From Saccharospirillum mangrovi (GTDB lineage Bacteria > Pseudomonadota > Gammaproteobacteria > Pseudomonadales > Natronospirillaceae), in NCBI RefSeq assembly GCF_003367315.1, contig NZ_CP031415.1, positions 1-64,000 on the forward strand: 64,000 bases of DNA. The letters run 5' to 3'. Below, piece by piece: positions 12,873 to 21,416 of this stretch. Numbering within the stretch: the stretch's first letter is position 1; every line of letters begins with the position of its first letter. The notes below the pieces were generated by a model, which had not been told where the DNA came from, did no database searches, and worked only from the letters and a program-made list of their open reading frames with translations. The translations under genes and the position numbers were made by a program.

Positions 12873-13508
12873 TCAATGCAGGCCGTTGATGTAGCTGGCC
12901 AGAGCTTCAATCTCGAAATCTTTCAGACGGAAGGCGGTGGTGCGCATCATCATGGCTTCACCGTCGTTGGTGCGGGCATCGTCAGACGGTTCATCAGCGC
13001 GATAGCCAGCCTGGAACTTATGCAACTGGGAAGCAACGTAACCGGCGTGTTGACCCGACAACATCGGGAATGCCGCCGGAGGGTTGCCGGCACCGGTCGG
13101 TGAGTGACAGCCGGCACAGGCAGGAACGCCCGTTTCCGGATTGCCACCACGGTACAGCTGGGCGCCCAATTCGACCAAGTCCGGATCGGCCGTGCCGACG
13201 GTTTTGGTCTGGCTGGAGAAGTAGGCGGCGATATCGGCCAGGTCCTGGTCGTTCAGATTATCCAATTGACCGGCCATTTGGCTAACAACACGTGCGCCGC
13301 TTTGAATATCGTGCAATTGCTTGAGCAGGTAGTTTTCACCTTGTCCGGCCAACTTGGGGAAAGTTGCCGCTGTGGAAGCACCGCCAACACCGTGACAGGC
13401 CGTACATTGTTGAATCAGAGTTTCGCCGCGCGCTGCGTCGCCTTCTTCTGCCGAGGCCAAGCTGGTAATACCGGCGAGCATCACCAAGCCAACGATCAGT
13501 TTCTTCAT
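12873..13508 (-). CDS. Cytochrome c4 (di-haem)
   Basis: A 211-residue periplasmic di-haem cytochrome that can carry electrons from the bc1 complex to terminal oxidases. The start at 13508 gives MKKLIVGLVMLAGITSLASA, a signal peptide cleaved before EEGDAARGE. Two haem-binding motifs, CTACH and CAGCH, head two similar domains of about 90 residues, each with a downstream Met ligand region, the c4 pattern. The open frame reaches back to 14081, but that part overlaps engB and is spurious. It is divergent from engB and plausibly feeds the cox oxidase at 18.6 kb. Confidence 0.95.
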   Translation of the reverse strand: MKKLIVGLVMLAGITSLASAEEGDAARGETLIQQCTACHGVGGASTAATFPKLAGQGENYLLKQLHDIQSGARVVSQMAGQLDNLNDQDLADIAAYFSSQTKTVGTADPDLVELGAQLYRGGNPETGVPACAGCHSPTGAGNPPAAFPMLSGQHAGYVASQLHKFQAGYRADEPSDDARTNDGEAMMMRTTAFRLKDFEIEALASYINGLH

Positions 13509-13610
13509 GTCGCGTCCCGCAAATCCAGAATGAATGTGGGCGGCAGCCGTCGTTACTTTTGCAGAAGGTCGCCCCGCTTGTTGTGCGGCTGCCGGGGTAG
13601 ATGTCGGCGC

Positions 13611-13639
13611 ATTATATAGAGTGCAGCCGGGGTTGAGAA
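13611..13639 (-). promoter_or_regulatory. Putative promoter for cytochrome c4
   Basis: On the minus strand a perfect TATAAT (13611-13616) is preceded 17 bp upstream by TTCTCA (13634-13639), which matches four of six -35 bases. It lies about 100 bp before the start codon. Confidence 0.5.
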
Positions 13640-13718
13640 GAAACCCCGACTTTTGGAGGGATTTTTCATGGCGCGCCTGGCTTTCAGGTAAACTGTCCGC
13701 TTTTAGCAAGGATTTCGC

Positions 13719-14321
13719 ATGACTGCCCCGCGTTTTGATTCGGCCCGCTTCCTGACCAGCGCCCCTCGTTTGGCGGAGTGTCCGCCCGACACCGGCGCTG
13801 AGGTGGCCTTTGCTGGCCGCTCCAATGCTGGCAAAAGCAGTGCGTTGAATTGTCTGACGCGCAACTCCAAGCTGGCGCGTACATCCAAAACGCCGGGACG
13901 GACCCAGTTGATCAACTTCTTTTCGTTGTCGTCCGGTGATCATCGTCTGGTCGACTTGCCCGGCTATGGCTACGCCAAGGTCAACCGGGACATGAAACAG
14001 GATTGGGACAAAAACATCGGCGAGTACCTGGCTGAGCGCCGCAGTTTGAAAGGCGTCATTTTGCTGATGGATGTACGTCATCCGATGACTGATTTCGACG
14101 AAATGATGGTGCGCTGGGCCGTTGAGACGGAGATGCCGCTGCGTGTGCTGCTAACCAAAGCCGATAAACTCAAACGTGGACCGGCGGCCAGTACCTTTCA
14201 ACGGGTTCGTTCACAGCTCCATTCTCAAGCGAATTGGTTGTCTGTGCAGTTGTTCAGTTCGCTCAAGAAAGACGGCGTCGAAGACCTGGAAACCTGGCTC
14301 AGGGCCCAGTTACTCGACTGA
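13719..14321 (+). CDS. engB: Ribosome biogenesis GTPase EngB (YsxC/YihA)
   Basis: EngB is an essential small GTPase in 50S subunit assembly. The 200-residue protein has G1 [16 protein letters not shown]3 DLPGYGYA and G4 TKADKL in the normal spacing, and starts at ATG 13719 ([16 protein letters not shown]). It is divergent from the cytochrome c4 gene, an arrangement also seen in Pseudomonas relatives. Confidence 0.96.
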   Translation: MTAPRFDSARFLTSAPRLAECPPDTGAEVAFAGRSNAGKSSALNCLTRNSKLARTSKTPGRTQLINFFSLSSGDHRLVDLPGYGYAKVNRDMKQDWDKNIGEYLAERRSLKGVILLMDVRHPMTDFDEMMVRWAVETEMPLRVLLTKADKLKRGPAASTFQRVRSQLHSQANWLSVQLFSSLKKDGVEDLETWLRAQLLD

Positions 14322-14329
14322 GACCGGTA

Positions 14330-14359
14330 CATGACGGTGCCGCCCGCGGCCGCTATAAT
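14330..14359 (+). promoter_or_regulatory. Putative promoter for yheV-purE-purK
   Basis: A perfect TATAAT at 14354-14359 has a weak -35 (about 14331-14336) 17 bp upstream, 26 bp before the yheV-like start. A long GC run fills the spacer. Confidence 0.5.
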
Positions 14360-14384
14360 GCGCGTCTTTTTTACCGAGGCGCTT

Positions 14385-14639
14385 ATGTCGATTCGATTCA
14401 TTGCTGGAGCCGTTTGCCCACGCTGTGGCGAAATGGACACCTTGAAAGCGGGCAACGATGGCAATGTCATGGTGCGTGAATGTGTCGAGTGTGGTTTTAC
14501 CGACCGCATCAGTGACTCGGTTAATGCCCCGACTGAATTGACGACCCGAGTCAGCGAGCCGCAACGGCCATCCGATACCGAGGCGCAGCCGGTGCGTATC
14601 ATTGATCCGACCTCTTCCACTAAGGACTCCTCCCAGTGA
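14385..14639 (+). CDS. YheV-like zinc-ribbon protein
   Basis: An 84-residue protein with two CxxC knuckles ([10 protein letters not shown] and [10 protein letters not shown]) in the first 40 residues, the pattern of the YheV/DUF2387 zinc-ribbon family, followed by a disordered Ser/Thr/Pro-rich tail. The start ATG 14385 ([15 protein letters not shown]) is preferred over the in-frame upstream codons because the promoter-like TATAAT lies between them. Its stop overlaps the GTG start of purE by 4 bp, so the two are probably translated together. The function of the family is unknown. Confidence 0.82.
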   Translation: MSIRFIAGAVCPRCGEMDTLKAGNDGNVMVRECVECGFTDRISDSVNAPTELTTRVSEPQRPSDTEAQPVRIIDPTSSTKDSSQ

Positions 14640-15139
14640 CCGACCCGTCTTCCCCGATCAAAGTTGGCATCATCATGGGCTCACAATCCGATTGGAGCAC
14701 CATGAGTCACAGTGCCGATACGCTGACTGACCTGGGCATCGCCTTTGAGAGTCGCGTGGTGTCGGCGCATCGCACCCCGGATCTGTTGTTCGAATACGCC
14801 GCAACGGCATTTGATCGGGGATTGGAAGTCATCATCGCAGGTGCCGGTGGCGCGGCACATTTGCCGGGCATGTGTGCGGCTAAAACGCATCTGCCAGTGT
14901 TGGGTGTGCCGGTTCAGAGCAGCATGCTGTCGGGTGTGGATTCCTTATTGTCGATTGTGCAAATGCCCGCCGGTGTGCCGACCGCGACGCTGGCCATCGG
15001 CAAGGCGGGTGCCATTAACGCAGCGTTGCTGGCGGCCAGTATTCTGAGCAATCACGATGCTGTCGTTCGGCAAGCGCTGCTCGATTTTCGCCAACGCCAG
15101 ACCGAACAGGTATTGGCCCGTCCGATTCCGGGGGCCTGA
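14636..15139 (+). CDS. purE: N5-carboxyaminoimidazole ribonucleotide mutase PurE
   Basis: PurE converts N5-CAIR to CAIR in purine biosynthesis. The 167-residue class I enzyme has [42 protein letters not shown] and [22 protein letters not shown]. It uses a GTG start in a GTGA overlap with the preceding gene, and purK begins on the base after its stop. Confidence 0.96.
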   Translation: MTDPSSPIKVGIIMGSQSDWSTMSHSADTLTDLGIAFESRVVSAHRTPDLLFEYAATAFDRGLEVIIAGAGGAAHLPGMCAAKTHLPVLGVPVQSSMLSGVDSLLSIVQMPAGVPTATLAIGKAGAINAALLAASILSNHDAVVRQALLDFRQRQTEQVLARPIPGA

Positions 15140-16234
15140 ATGCGCGTTGGTGTGATTGGCGGCGGCCAATTGGGTCGCATGATGGCGCAAGCGGGCTTGC
15201 CGTTGGACATTCAACTGAGTTTTCTGGACCCGTCGGCGGAAGCCTGCGCGGCGCAATTCGGTACGCTGGTTCAGGGCGCCTATGACGACGCAGACGCAAT
15301 CGACCAACTGGTAGCCAACGTCGAACGCGTGACTTTCGAGTTTGAAAGCGTGCCGCCGGAAACCGTTGCTCAAATTGCCCAGCAATTACCGGTGTATCCG
15401 TCGGCTCAGGCGTTGGCGACGGCGCGCGACCGTTGGTTGGAAAAAAGCCTGTTTCAGCAATTGGGTATTGAGACGGCGCCGATTGCCGACATCGCCAGCC
15501 AAGCTGATTTAGAAGCGGCGGTCGAACGCATCGACCTGCCGGCGGTACTCAAAACCCGAACGCTGGGTTATGACGGCAAAGGTCAGAAAGTTTTGCGCGG
15601 TCAGGCCGATGTGACGGGAGCCTTTGGCGAACTCGGCGCCGTGCCGATGATTCTTGAGGGCTTTGTCGCCTTCGATTACGAGGTGTCGTGCATCGGTGTG
15701 CGGTCGGCGTCGGGAGAGTTGGCGTTCTACCCGTTGGTACGCAACGAACATCGCCAAGGCATGTTGTACCGATCAGAACCCTTGGCGGAGCACCCTTTGC
15801 AGGCGACCGCAGAAACCGCCGTCGGTCAGGTGATGGCCGCTTTGGGTTATGTGGGTGTGTTGGCGTTTGAGTTTTTTGTGGTGGGCGATCGATTGCTCGC
15901 CAATGAAATTGCGCCGCGCGTTCATAATTCCGGGCACTGGACGATCGAAGGCAGTGAGTGCAGCCAGTTTGAAAATCATCTGAGAGCGGTTGCCGATCTG
16001 CCGTTGGGGTCCACTGAAACCCGAGGCTGCGTTGCCCTCTACAATCTGATTGGTGAAATGCCGGAGCGCGCTCAGGTATTGTCCATTCCGGGCGCGCACT
16101 GGCATGACTACGGCAAATCACCGCGTCGCGGTCGGAAAATCGGCCACATCACCTTGACGGCAACAACGGCCGATCAACTTCAACAACGCTGCGCTCAGCT
16201 CGAACCTTTGTTGCGCAACGCGCTGCCTAACTGA
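15140..16234 (+). CDS. purK: N5-carboxyaminoimidazole ribonucleotide synthase PurK
   Basis: PurK is the ATP-grasp enzyme that makes N5-CAIR from AIR, bicarbonate and ATP, the step before PurE. The 364-residue protein has the N-terminal GVIGGGQLGRMM, the ATP-grasp segment VLKTRTLGYDGKGQ, and NEIAPRVHNSGHWTIEGS near the active site. It is directly coupled to purE and its 3' end overlaps the convergent hypothetical gene by 8 bp. Confidence 0.96.
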   Translation: MRVGVIGGGQLGRMMAQAGLPLDIQLSFLDPSAEACAAQFGTLVQGAYDDADAIDQLVANVERVTFEFESVPPETVAQIAQQLPVYPSAQALATARDRWLEKSLFQQLGIETAPIADIASQADLEAAVERIDLPAVLKTRTLGYDGKGQKVLRGQADVTGAFGELGAVPMILEGFVAFDYEVSCIGVRSASGELAFYPLVRNEHRQGMLYRSEPLAEHPLQATAETAVGQVMAALGYVGVLAFEFFVVGDRLLANEIAPRVHNSGHWTIEGSECSQFENHLRAVADLPLGSTETRGCVALYNLIGEMPERAQVLSIPGAHWHDYGKSPRRGRKIGHITLTATTADQLQQRCAQLEPLLRNALPN

Positions 16235-16823
16235 GCGACAGCTTCAGGCCGTGTTCTCGAATCAGACACGGCCAGTGCGATGCACCGCTGACCGAGATGG
16301 GTGCTTCGGCGTCTATTTTCGGCAGATGATCGACAATTTCCTGAGCGGTTAAATCCAGGCGCGTGGCGTAGCTGTCACCAATCAGCGCATGGATCAATAG
16401 ATTCGCCAGCGTGGTGTCCCAACTGAGCATGGGCTGACCCTGGTGCATCAACAGTTGGTCGTGCAGTTCTTCGACGAGTCGATGGCCGAAATAGAGTTTG
16501 TCCAAGACTCCCACCAGCCCGTAATCAAACCGAGCCGGTTCAATGGCGGCTATGAATTGATCGAGAATGGCGAGTAGCTGTTGGCTGGCTGCGCCGCATC
16601 GCAACGTATGACAGGCCTGATCCAGCTCAACCAGCAAAACCGGAAGCAAACGAGCGTAGTCGGTTAAAAAGGCAGATAGCCGTTGTTCAAGTCGGCCATC
16701 GTCCACGCTCAGTAATTGCGGGTGTTTGCGCTGAAAGGTCGCAATAAATCGCGACAGATTCTGTGCGCCGTCAGGCGCATTCATCGCTTGTTGTAATGCC
16801 CTGCTGATACGGCTAGACGGCAT
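16227..16823 (-). CDS. Hypothetical protein convergent with purK
   Basis: I do not recognise this protein. From ATG 16823 (MPSSRISRALQQAM) it is 198 residues, mostly alpha-helical by composition and leucine-rich, without a signal peptide, membrane segment or cysteine motif. The frame stays open to a TTG at 16913 (30 more residues), but neither start has a good ribosome binding site. The reading frame is credible because it is long, fills the gap between purK and the MATE gene, and ends tightly against purK. Confidence 0.6.
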   Translation of the reverse strand: MPSSRISRALQQAMNAPDGAQNLSRFIATFQRKHPQLLSVDDGRLEQRLSAFLTDYARLLPVLLVELDQACHTLRCGAASQQLLAILDQFIAAIEPARFDYGLVGVLDKLYFGHRLVEELHDQLLMHQGQPMLSWDTTLANLLIHALIGDSYATRLDLTAQEIVDHLPKIDAEAPISVSGASHWPCLIREHGLKLSLS

Positions 16824-16951
16824 GGTCGCTGACTCTTCAATGGAAGCGCTGTCGATTACGGACGCAGTGCTGAAGTCACGCACTTCGAACCCGACATGAG
16901 TATTGAACGGCAAAGCAGCGGTCTCGGTTCAGTGATGCGAATAAGTGTAGT

Positions 16952-18283
16952 TTAAGGTGCCGATTTTGCCTGACGAATTTGTGGTCTGAATCGCCACCAA
17001 AAGATGTTCAGCATCCAGATGGACCGACCAACGAAGAGCAATGAAAAACTAAACCACAGCCAGTGATTGCCAGCGGGTAATGCAAGACTGGCGATCAGGA
17101 AAAGCGAGAAACCAAACACCACGCCGTTGCGCATCTGTTGGGTTAGACGGGCGCCGATGAAGACACCGTCCAACCAAAACGCCAAACCCCCGGTCAGTGG
17201 CAGTGCGACGATCCATGGAAGATAGGTCCGGGCCAGATGCTCCAGCTCAGGTTGGCCGGTCAGCAGATCGATAATCAACCCTCCAGCAATGGCAAAGCTC
17301 AGCGACAAAGCCACCATTAATACCAAGGCGGCGAAACCGGTTGTCCACAACACAGTGCGCAGCTGTTCATTGTGACCACGGCCGATGGCCAAACCGACTT
17401 GGGCTTCTGAGGCGGCGGCACTGCCATCGAGGGTATTGGAAATCAGCGTCAAGAAGGTCAGCAGGATGGCATTGGCTGCCAGCATGTCGTTGCCAAACTG
17501 AGCACCCAGTCGATTGAACCAGGCGAAACCGCTGAGCAATAAAAAGGTGCGGATAAACAAACTCGCGCTGACACTGAAAATGGCACCGTAAGCCCGGATG
17601 CGCGTTAACAGATTCCGATCGAGCCCAGGGTCGAGCCGGTGCAGCGTACGTTTCAGGGTCAACAGCACCAACGCCAGTGCCAGGTATTCGCTGGCGACCG
17701 TGCCCAAGGCAATGCCGGCGGTGGTCAAACCGAAGCCATAAACCAACACCACATCAAGCATCAGATTGACGGTCTGGGCGAGTGACACGGTATATAGACT
17801 GATGCGGGTGTTTTGCAGTCCGGTAAAAAAGCCGAGCAGCATGGTATTGAAAATTTGTGCCGGCACGCCCCAGACACGAATGCTTAAATACAGCTGGGCT
17901 TCGGCTGTCGCTTCGGAAGAAGCCTGCATAAACCCTAGCCCGCCTTGAATCAACCAGGGATGGACCATCAGCACCAGGCTGACCAATGCCATAGCCACCA
18001 GGCTGTATTGCGCCAATAAGGTGCGCAATTTGCCGGCGTCGCGAGCGCCATAAGCTTGCGAGGTAAAACCCGACAAGCCCATCGACAAAAAATTAAATCC
18101 CCAAAAAACAAACGCCATCAGGCTCGAACCCAGCGCCACGCCAGCCAGGTATACGCTGTCGTCGAGATGACCCAACACGGCCGTGTCGACCAACCCCAAT
18201 AACGGCATAGAAATGTTGGCTAACATCACCGGCCACATCAGTGACCAGGTACGTCGCCAGGCAGCAGCAGGAATCCGATTCAT
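16952..18283 (-). CDS. MATE family efflux transporter, DinF-like
   Basis: A 443-residue inner-membrane protein of the multi-antimicrobial extrusion family, which exports organic cations or drugs using Na+ or H+ gradients. About twelve hydrophobic segments are visible; the N-terminal WPVMLANISMPLLGLVDTAVLGHL and SFLSMGLSGFTSQAYGARD-like stretch are typical of the DinF branch. The start is CAT at 18281-18283. It is divergent from coxB. The substrate cannot be deduced. Confidence 0.88.
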   Translation of the reverse strand: MNRIPAAAWRRTWSLMWPVMLANISMPLLGLVDTAVLGHLDDSVYLAGVALGSSLMAFVFWGFNFLSMGLSGFTSQAYGARDAGKLRTLLAQYSLVAMALVSLVLMVHPWLIQGGLGFMQASSEATAEAQLYLSIRVWGVPAQIFNTMLLGFFTGLQNTRISLYTVSLAQTVNLMLDVVLVYGFGLTTAGIALGTVASEYLALALVLLTLKRTLHRLDPGLDRNLLTRIRAYGAIFSVSASLFIRTFLLLSGFAWFNRLGAQFGNDMLAANAILLTFLTLISNTLDGSAAASEAQVGLAIGRGHNEQLRTVLWTTGFAALVLMVALSLSFAIAGGLIIDLLTGQPELEHLARTYLPWIVALPLTGGLAFWLDGVFIGARLTQQMRNGVVFGFSLFLIASLALPAGNHWLWFSFSLLFVGRSIWMLNIFWWRFRPQIRQAKSAP

Positions 18284-18598
18284 GGCAGGGAAGTAAAAAA
18301 ATGAACCCGGGATGATCCGACTAACGCCTTGTTTTTACAAATGAAATACGATTTCTAACGAGCGTTAGGATTGACCCTAATCTCAGCGGATGCTTGGGTT
18401 TTAAAAAAATCCGTGTTTATACTGACTTCGACCGTTTCTGAATCTGGGTAACCGGGATAGCGCCCAAATGACGACTGTGTTTTTCGGCTGTGTAACCACG
18501 TTACAACGGCCAAAAACGGCTAGTGTCGACGTTCGGGTTCGGAACATGAAAGCTTCACTCGGTAACGCCCAATTACAATAACAAGGCAGAGGTGAAGG
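18284..18598. promoter_or_regulatory. MATE/coxB divergent intergenic region
   Basis: This 315-bp stretch has no credible gene. It should hold promoters for the MATE gene (minus) and the cox operon (plus). A short palindrome, CTAACG-AG-CGTTAG at 18355-18368, followed by GATTGACCCTAATC, is the only operator-like feature I see. A strong ribosome binding site (GAGGTGAAGG) ends the region just before the coxB ATG. Confidence 0.45.
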
Positions 18599-19738
18599 AT
18601 GCAGAGAAGGCTGCTTCGTGCAGGCGCCATTTTGGCTGCGCTGCTGGTGGGGTCTGCGGCCCAAGCTGACTGGGAATTCAACATGCCCAAGGGCGTGACG
18701 GATATCAGTCAGGAAGTTTATGGCCTGCACATGCTGATTTTCTGGGTGTGCGTCATTATTGGCATCGCCGTGTTCGGGGTGATGTTCTATGCGATGTTCA
18801 AACATCGCAAATCCAAAGGCGCCGTTTCCGCTAATTTTCATGAAAGTACCAAGGTCGAACTGGCCTGGACGCTGATTCCGGCGGTGGTTATTTTCGCCGT
18901 CGGCGTGAAAGCCACCTTTACCCTGGCGGACATGTACAACGTCGACAACGCCGACATGACGGTGGAAGTCACTGGCTATCAATGGCGTTGGCGTTACCGC
19001 TACATCAATGAAGCCGATCCCGACGCCGAAGTGGATTACTTCTCCAGCCTTGCGACCTCTCGCGACGAAATCAACAACCGTCTGGCTAAAAACGAAAACT
19101 ATCTGTTGGAAGTGGACCAGCCACTGGTGCTGCCAGTGGGGCAGAAAGTGCGCTTTATTTTGACCGCGTCCGACGTAATTCATTCCTGGTGGGTACCGGA
19201 TCTGGCCGTTAAGAAAGACGCCATTCCCGGCATGGCGAATGAGGCCTGGACCATCATCAATGAACCCGGCACCTACCGCGGTCAATGCACTGAATTGTGC
19301 GGTCGCGACCATGGTTTTATGCCAATCGTTGTGGAAGCCGTGACCCAAGCTGAATTCGATGAATGGCTGGCCGGCAAGCAAGAAGAAGCCCGACAGGTTG
19401 CCGAACTGACTAACCAGGAATGGACGGTGGAACAGTTGGTTGAACGCGGTCGTGGTGTTTATCAATCCGCCTGTGCAGCGTGTCACCAACCTAATGGCAG
19501 TGGTATTCCTGGAACCTTCCCAGCATTGACCGGCAGCCCCATCGCCACTGGCGATATTCAGGAGCACATCAATGTCGTATTTCACGGTCGGCCCGGTACA
19601 GCGATGCAGGCCTTTGGCAATCAGTTGAGTCCTGTTGACCTTGCAGCTGTGGTGACCTTCGAACGTAATGCCTTGGGTAACAGCGTTGGCGACATGGTCG
19701 AACCCATCGACATTCTCAATCTCAGCGCCGGCGAATAA
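18599..19738 (+). CDS. coxB: Cytochrome c oxidase subunit II with fused cytochrome c domain
   Basis: Subunit II accepts electrons from cytochrome c at the binuclear CuA centre. The 379-residue precursor has a signal peptide (to about 24), two membrane segments (about 42-65 and 88-108), and a periplasmic cupredoxin domain with CuA ligands in HSWWVPDL and CTELCGRDHGFM. A C-terminal cytochrome c domain carries CAACH near residue 292 and a downstream Met, so it is a caa3-like subunit. The ATG follows GAGGTGAAGG. coxA begins 11 bp after the stop. Confidence 0.97.
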   Translation: MQRRLLRAGAILAALLVGSAAQADWEFNMPKGVTDISQEVYGLHMLIFWVCVIIGIAVFGVMFYAMFKHRKSKGAVSANFHESTKVELAWTLIPAVVIFAVGVKATFTLADMYNVDNADMTVEVTGYQWRWRYRYINEADPDAEVDYFSSLATSRDEINNRLAKNENYLLEVDQPLVLPVGQKVRFILTASDVIHSWWVPDLAVKKDAIPGMANEAWTIINEPGTYRGQCTELCGRDHGFMPIVVEAVTQAEFDEWLAGKQEEARQVAELTNQEWTVEQLVERGRGVYQSACAACHQPNGSGIPGTFPALTGSPIATGDIQEHINVVFHGRPGTAMQAFGNQLSPVDLAAVVTFERNALGNSVGDMVEPIDILNLSAGE

Positions 19739-19749
19739 GGAGCAGTGAC

Positions 19750-21336
19750 ATGACCACTACCACACACGATCACGATCATGATCACGCCCACCACGGGCCC
19801 GCCAAAGGCATAACCCGTTGGCTCTACACCACCAACCACAAAGACATCGGCACCATGTATTTGTGGTTCAGTTTTGCCATGTTCATTCTGGGCGGGTCGT
19901 TCGCCATGGTGATCCGGGCTGAATTGTTCCAGCCGGGCTTGCAGTTGGTGCAACCGGAATTCTTCAATCAGATGACCACGATGCACGGCTTGATCATGGT
20001 CTTTGGTGCTGTTATGCCAGCGTTCGTTGGGCTGGCGAACTGGATGATTCCGTTGATGGTAGGCGCGCCGGACATGGCGTTGCCGCGCATGAATAACCTG
20101 AGTTTCTGGATTCTGCCGTTCGCCTTTGCCATGTTGGCGTCCACCCTCTTTATGGACGGTGGTGCGCCTAACTTTGGCTGGACGTTCTATGCGCCGTTGT
20201 CGACGACGTACGCACCCGACAGCGTAACCTTCTTCATTTTTGCCATTCACATCATGGGCGCTTCGTCGATCATGGGGGCGATCAACATCATCGCCACCAT
20301 CCTCAACATGCGTGCGCCGGGCATGACTTTGATGAAGATGCCGCTGTTTGTCTGGACCTGGCTGATTACCGCCTATTTGCTGATTGCGGTGATGCCGGTG
20401 CTGGCGGGCGTGGTGACGATGATGCTGATGGACATCCACTTCGGTACAGCCTTCTTTAATGCCGCCGGTGGTGGTTCGCCCGTCTTGTTCCAGCACGTGT
20501 TCTGGTTCTTTGGACACCCTGAGGTGTACATCATGATTCTGCCGGCGTTTGGCATCGTGTCTGCCATCATTCCGGCTTTTGCCCGCAAACAGCTGTTTGG
20601 TTATTCGTCCATGGTGTACGCCACGGCGTCGATTGCCTTCCTCAGTTTTATCGTCTGGGCGCACCACATGTTCACCGTTGGTATTCCCTTCCTGGGTGAA
20701 GCCTTCTTTATGTGGTCCACCATGTTGATCGCCATACCCACCGGCGTGAAAGTCTTCAACTGGGTCAGCACCATGTTTCGTGGTTCGATGACATTCGAAA
20801 CGCCAATGCTGTTTGCCGTGTGCTTTGTCGTGCTGTTCACCATCGGTGGTTTTTCGGGGTTGATGTTGGCGGTTGCGCCAGCGGACTTCCAATACCACGA
20901 CACCTACTTTGTGGTGGCGCATTTTCACTATGTACTGGTTCCGGGCGCGGTCTTTTCCATTATGGCCGCGGTGTACTACTGGCTGCCCAAGTGGAGTGGC
21001 CGGATGTACAACGAAACCTTGGGCAAGGTGCATTTCTGGCTCAGCTTTATCGGCGTGAACGTCTTGTTTTTCCCGCAGCATTTTCTCGGTCTGGCGGGAA
21101 TGCCACGACGCATTCCGGACTACGCCCTTCAGTTTGCCGACTTCAATATGATCTCGAGCATGGGCGGCTTTTTGTTCGGCACCAGCCAGTTGCTGTTCCT
21201 GTACATCGTCATCAATACGGTCGTTGCTGGTAAACCGGCACCCGCTAAACCGTGGGAAGGCGCTGAAGGATTGGAATGGACGGTGGCATCACCAGCGCCG
21301 TACCACACCTTTGCGACGCCGCCGAAAATCAATTGA
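19750..21336 (+). CDS. coxA: Cytochrome c oxidase subunit I
   Basis: The catalytic subunit of the aa3-type oxidase, with haem a, haem a3 and CuB. The 528-residue protein has twelve membrane segments and the defining motifs WFFGHPEVYIMILPAFG (CuB His and cross-linked Tyr), WAHHMFTVG (CuB His pair) and HFHYVLVPG (haem ligands). The N-terminus is His-rich (THDHDHDHAHHGP). The subunit III gene follows after 80 bp, with two hairpins but no ctaG between them. Confidence 0.98.
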   Translation: MTTTTHDHDHDHAHHGPAKGITRWLYTTNHKDIGTMYLWFSFAMFILGGSFAMVIRAELFQPGLQLVQPEFFNQMTTMHGLIMVFGAVMPAFVGLANWMIPLMVGAPDMALPRMNNLSFWILPFAFAMLASTLFMDGGAPNFGWTFYAPLSTTYAPDSVTFFIFAIHIMGASSIMGAINIIATILNMRAPGMTLMKMPLFVWTWLITAYLLIAVMPVLAGVVTMMLMDIHFGTAFFNAAGGGSPVLFQHVFWFFGHPEVYIMILPAFGIVSAIIPAFARKQLFGYSSMVYATASIAFLSFIVWAHHMFTVGIPFLGEAFFMWSTMLIAIPTGVKVFNWVSTMFRGSMTFETPMLFAVCFVVLFTIGGFSGLMLAVAPADFQYHDTYFVVAHFHYVLVPGAVFSIMAAVYYWLPKWSGRMYNETLGKVHFWLSFIGVNVLFFPQHFLGLAGMPRRIPDYALQFADFNMISSMGGFLFGTSQLLFLYIVINTVVAGKPAPAKPWEGAEGLEWTVASPAPYHTFATPPKIN

Positions 21337-21342
21337 TTGGGT

Positions 21343-21392
21343 TTGACCGCTTCGGCGGTCAAGGCATCAGCCGGGTCGATAGCCGGCCCGGC
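21343..21392 (+). promoter_or_regulatory. Two consecutive hairpins between coxA and coxC
   Basis: The first is an 8-bp perfect stem, TTGACCGC / GCGGTCAA, closed by a TTCG tetraloop (21343-21362). The second pairs GCCGGG (21370-21375) with CCCGGC (21387-21392). Neither is followed by a T-run, so they look like mRNA-processing or stability elements rather than a terminator. Confidence 0.6.
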
Positions 21393-21416
21393 AAATAAGA
21401 ATAAATGGAGATTGTT

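Noticed and set aside
13509-14081. N-terminal extension of the cytochrome c4 frame
   Set aside because: It runs antisense through engB and would bury the c4 signal peptide inside the protein.
19621-21081. 486-codon minus-strand frame in coxA, and a 394-codon one at 18401-19585 in coxB
   Set aside because: Both are antisense shadows of clearly conserved oxidase genes, with low-complexity His/Arg/Gln-rich translations.
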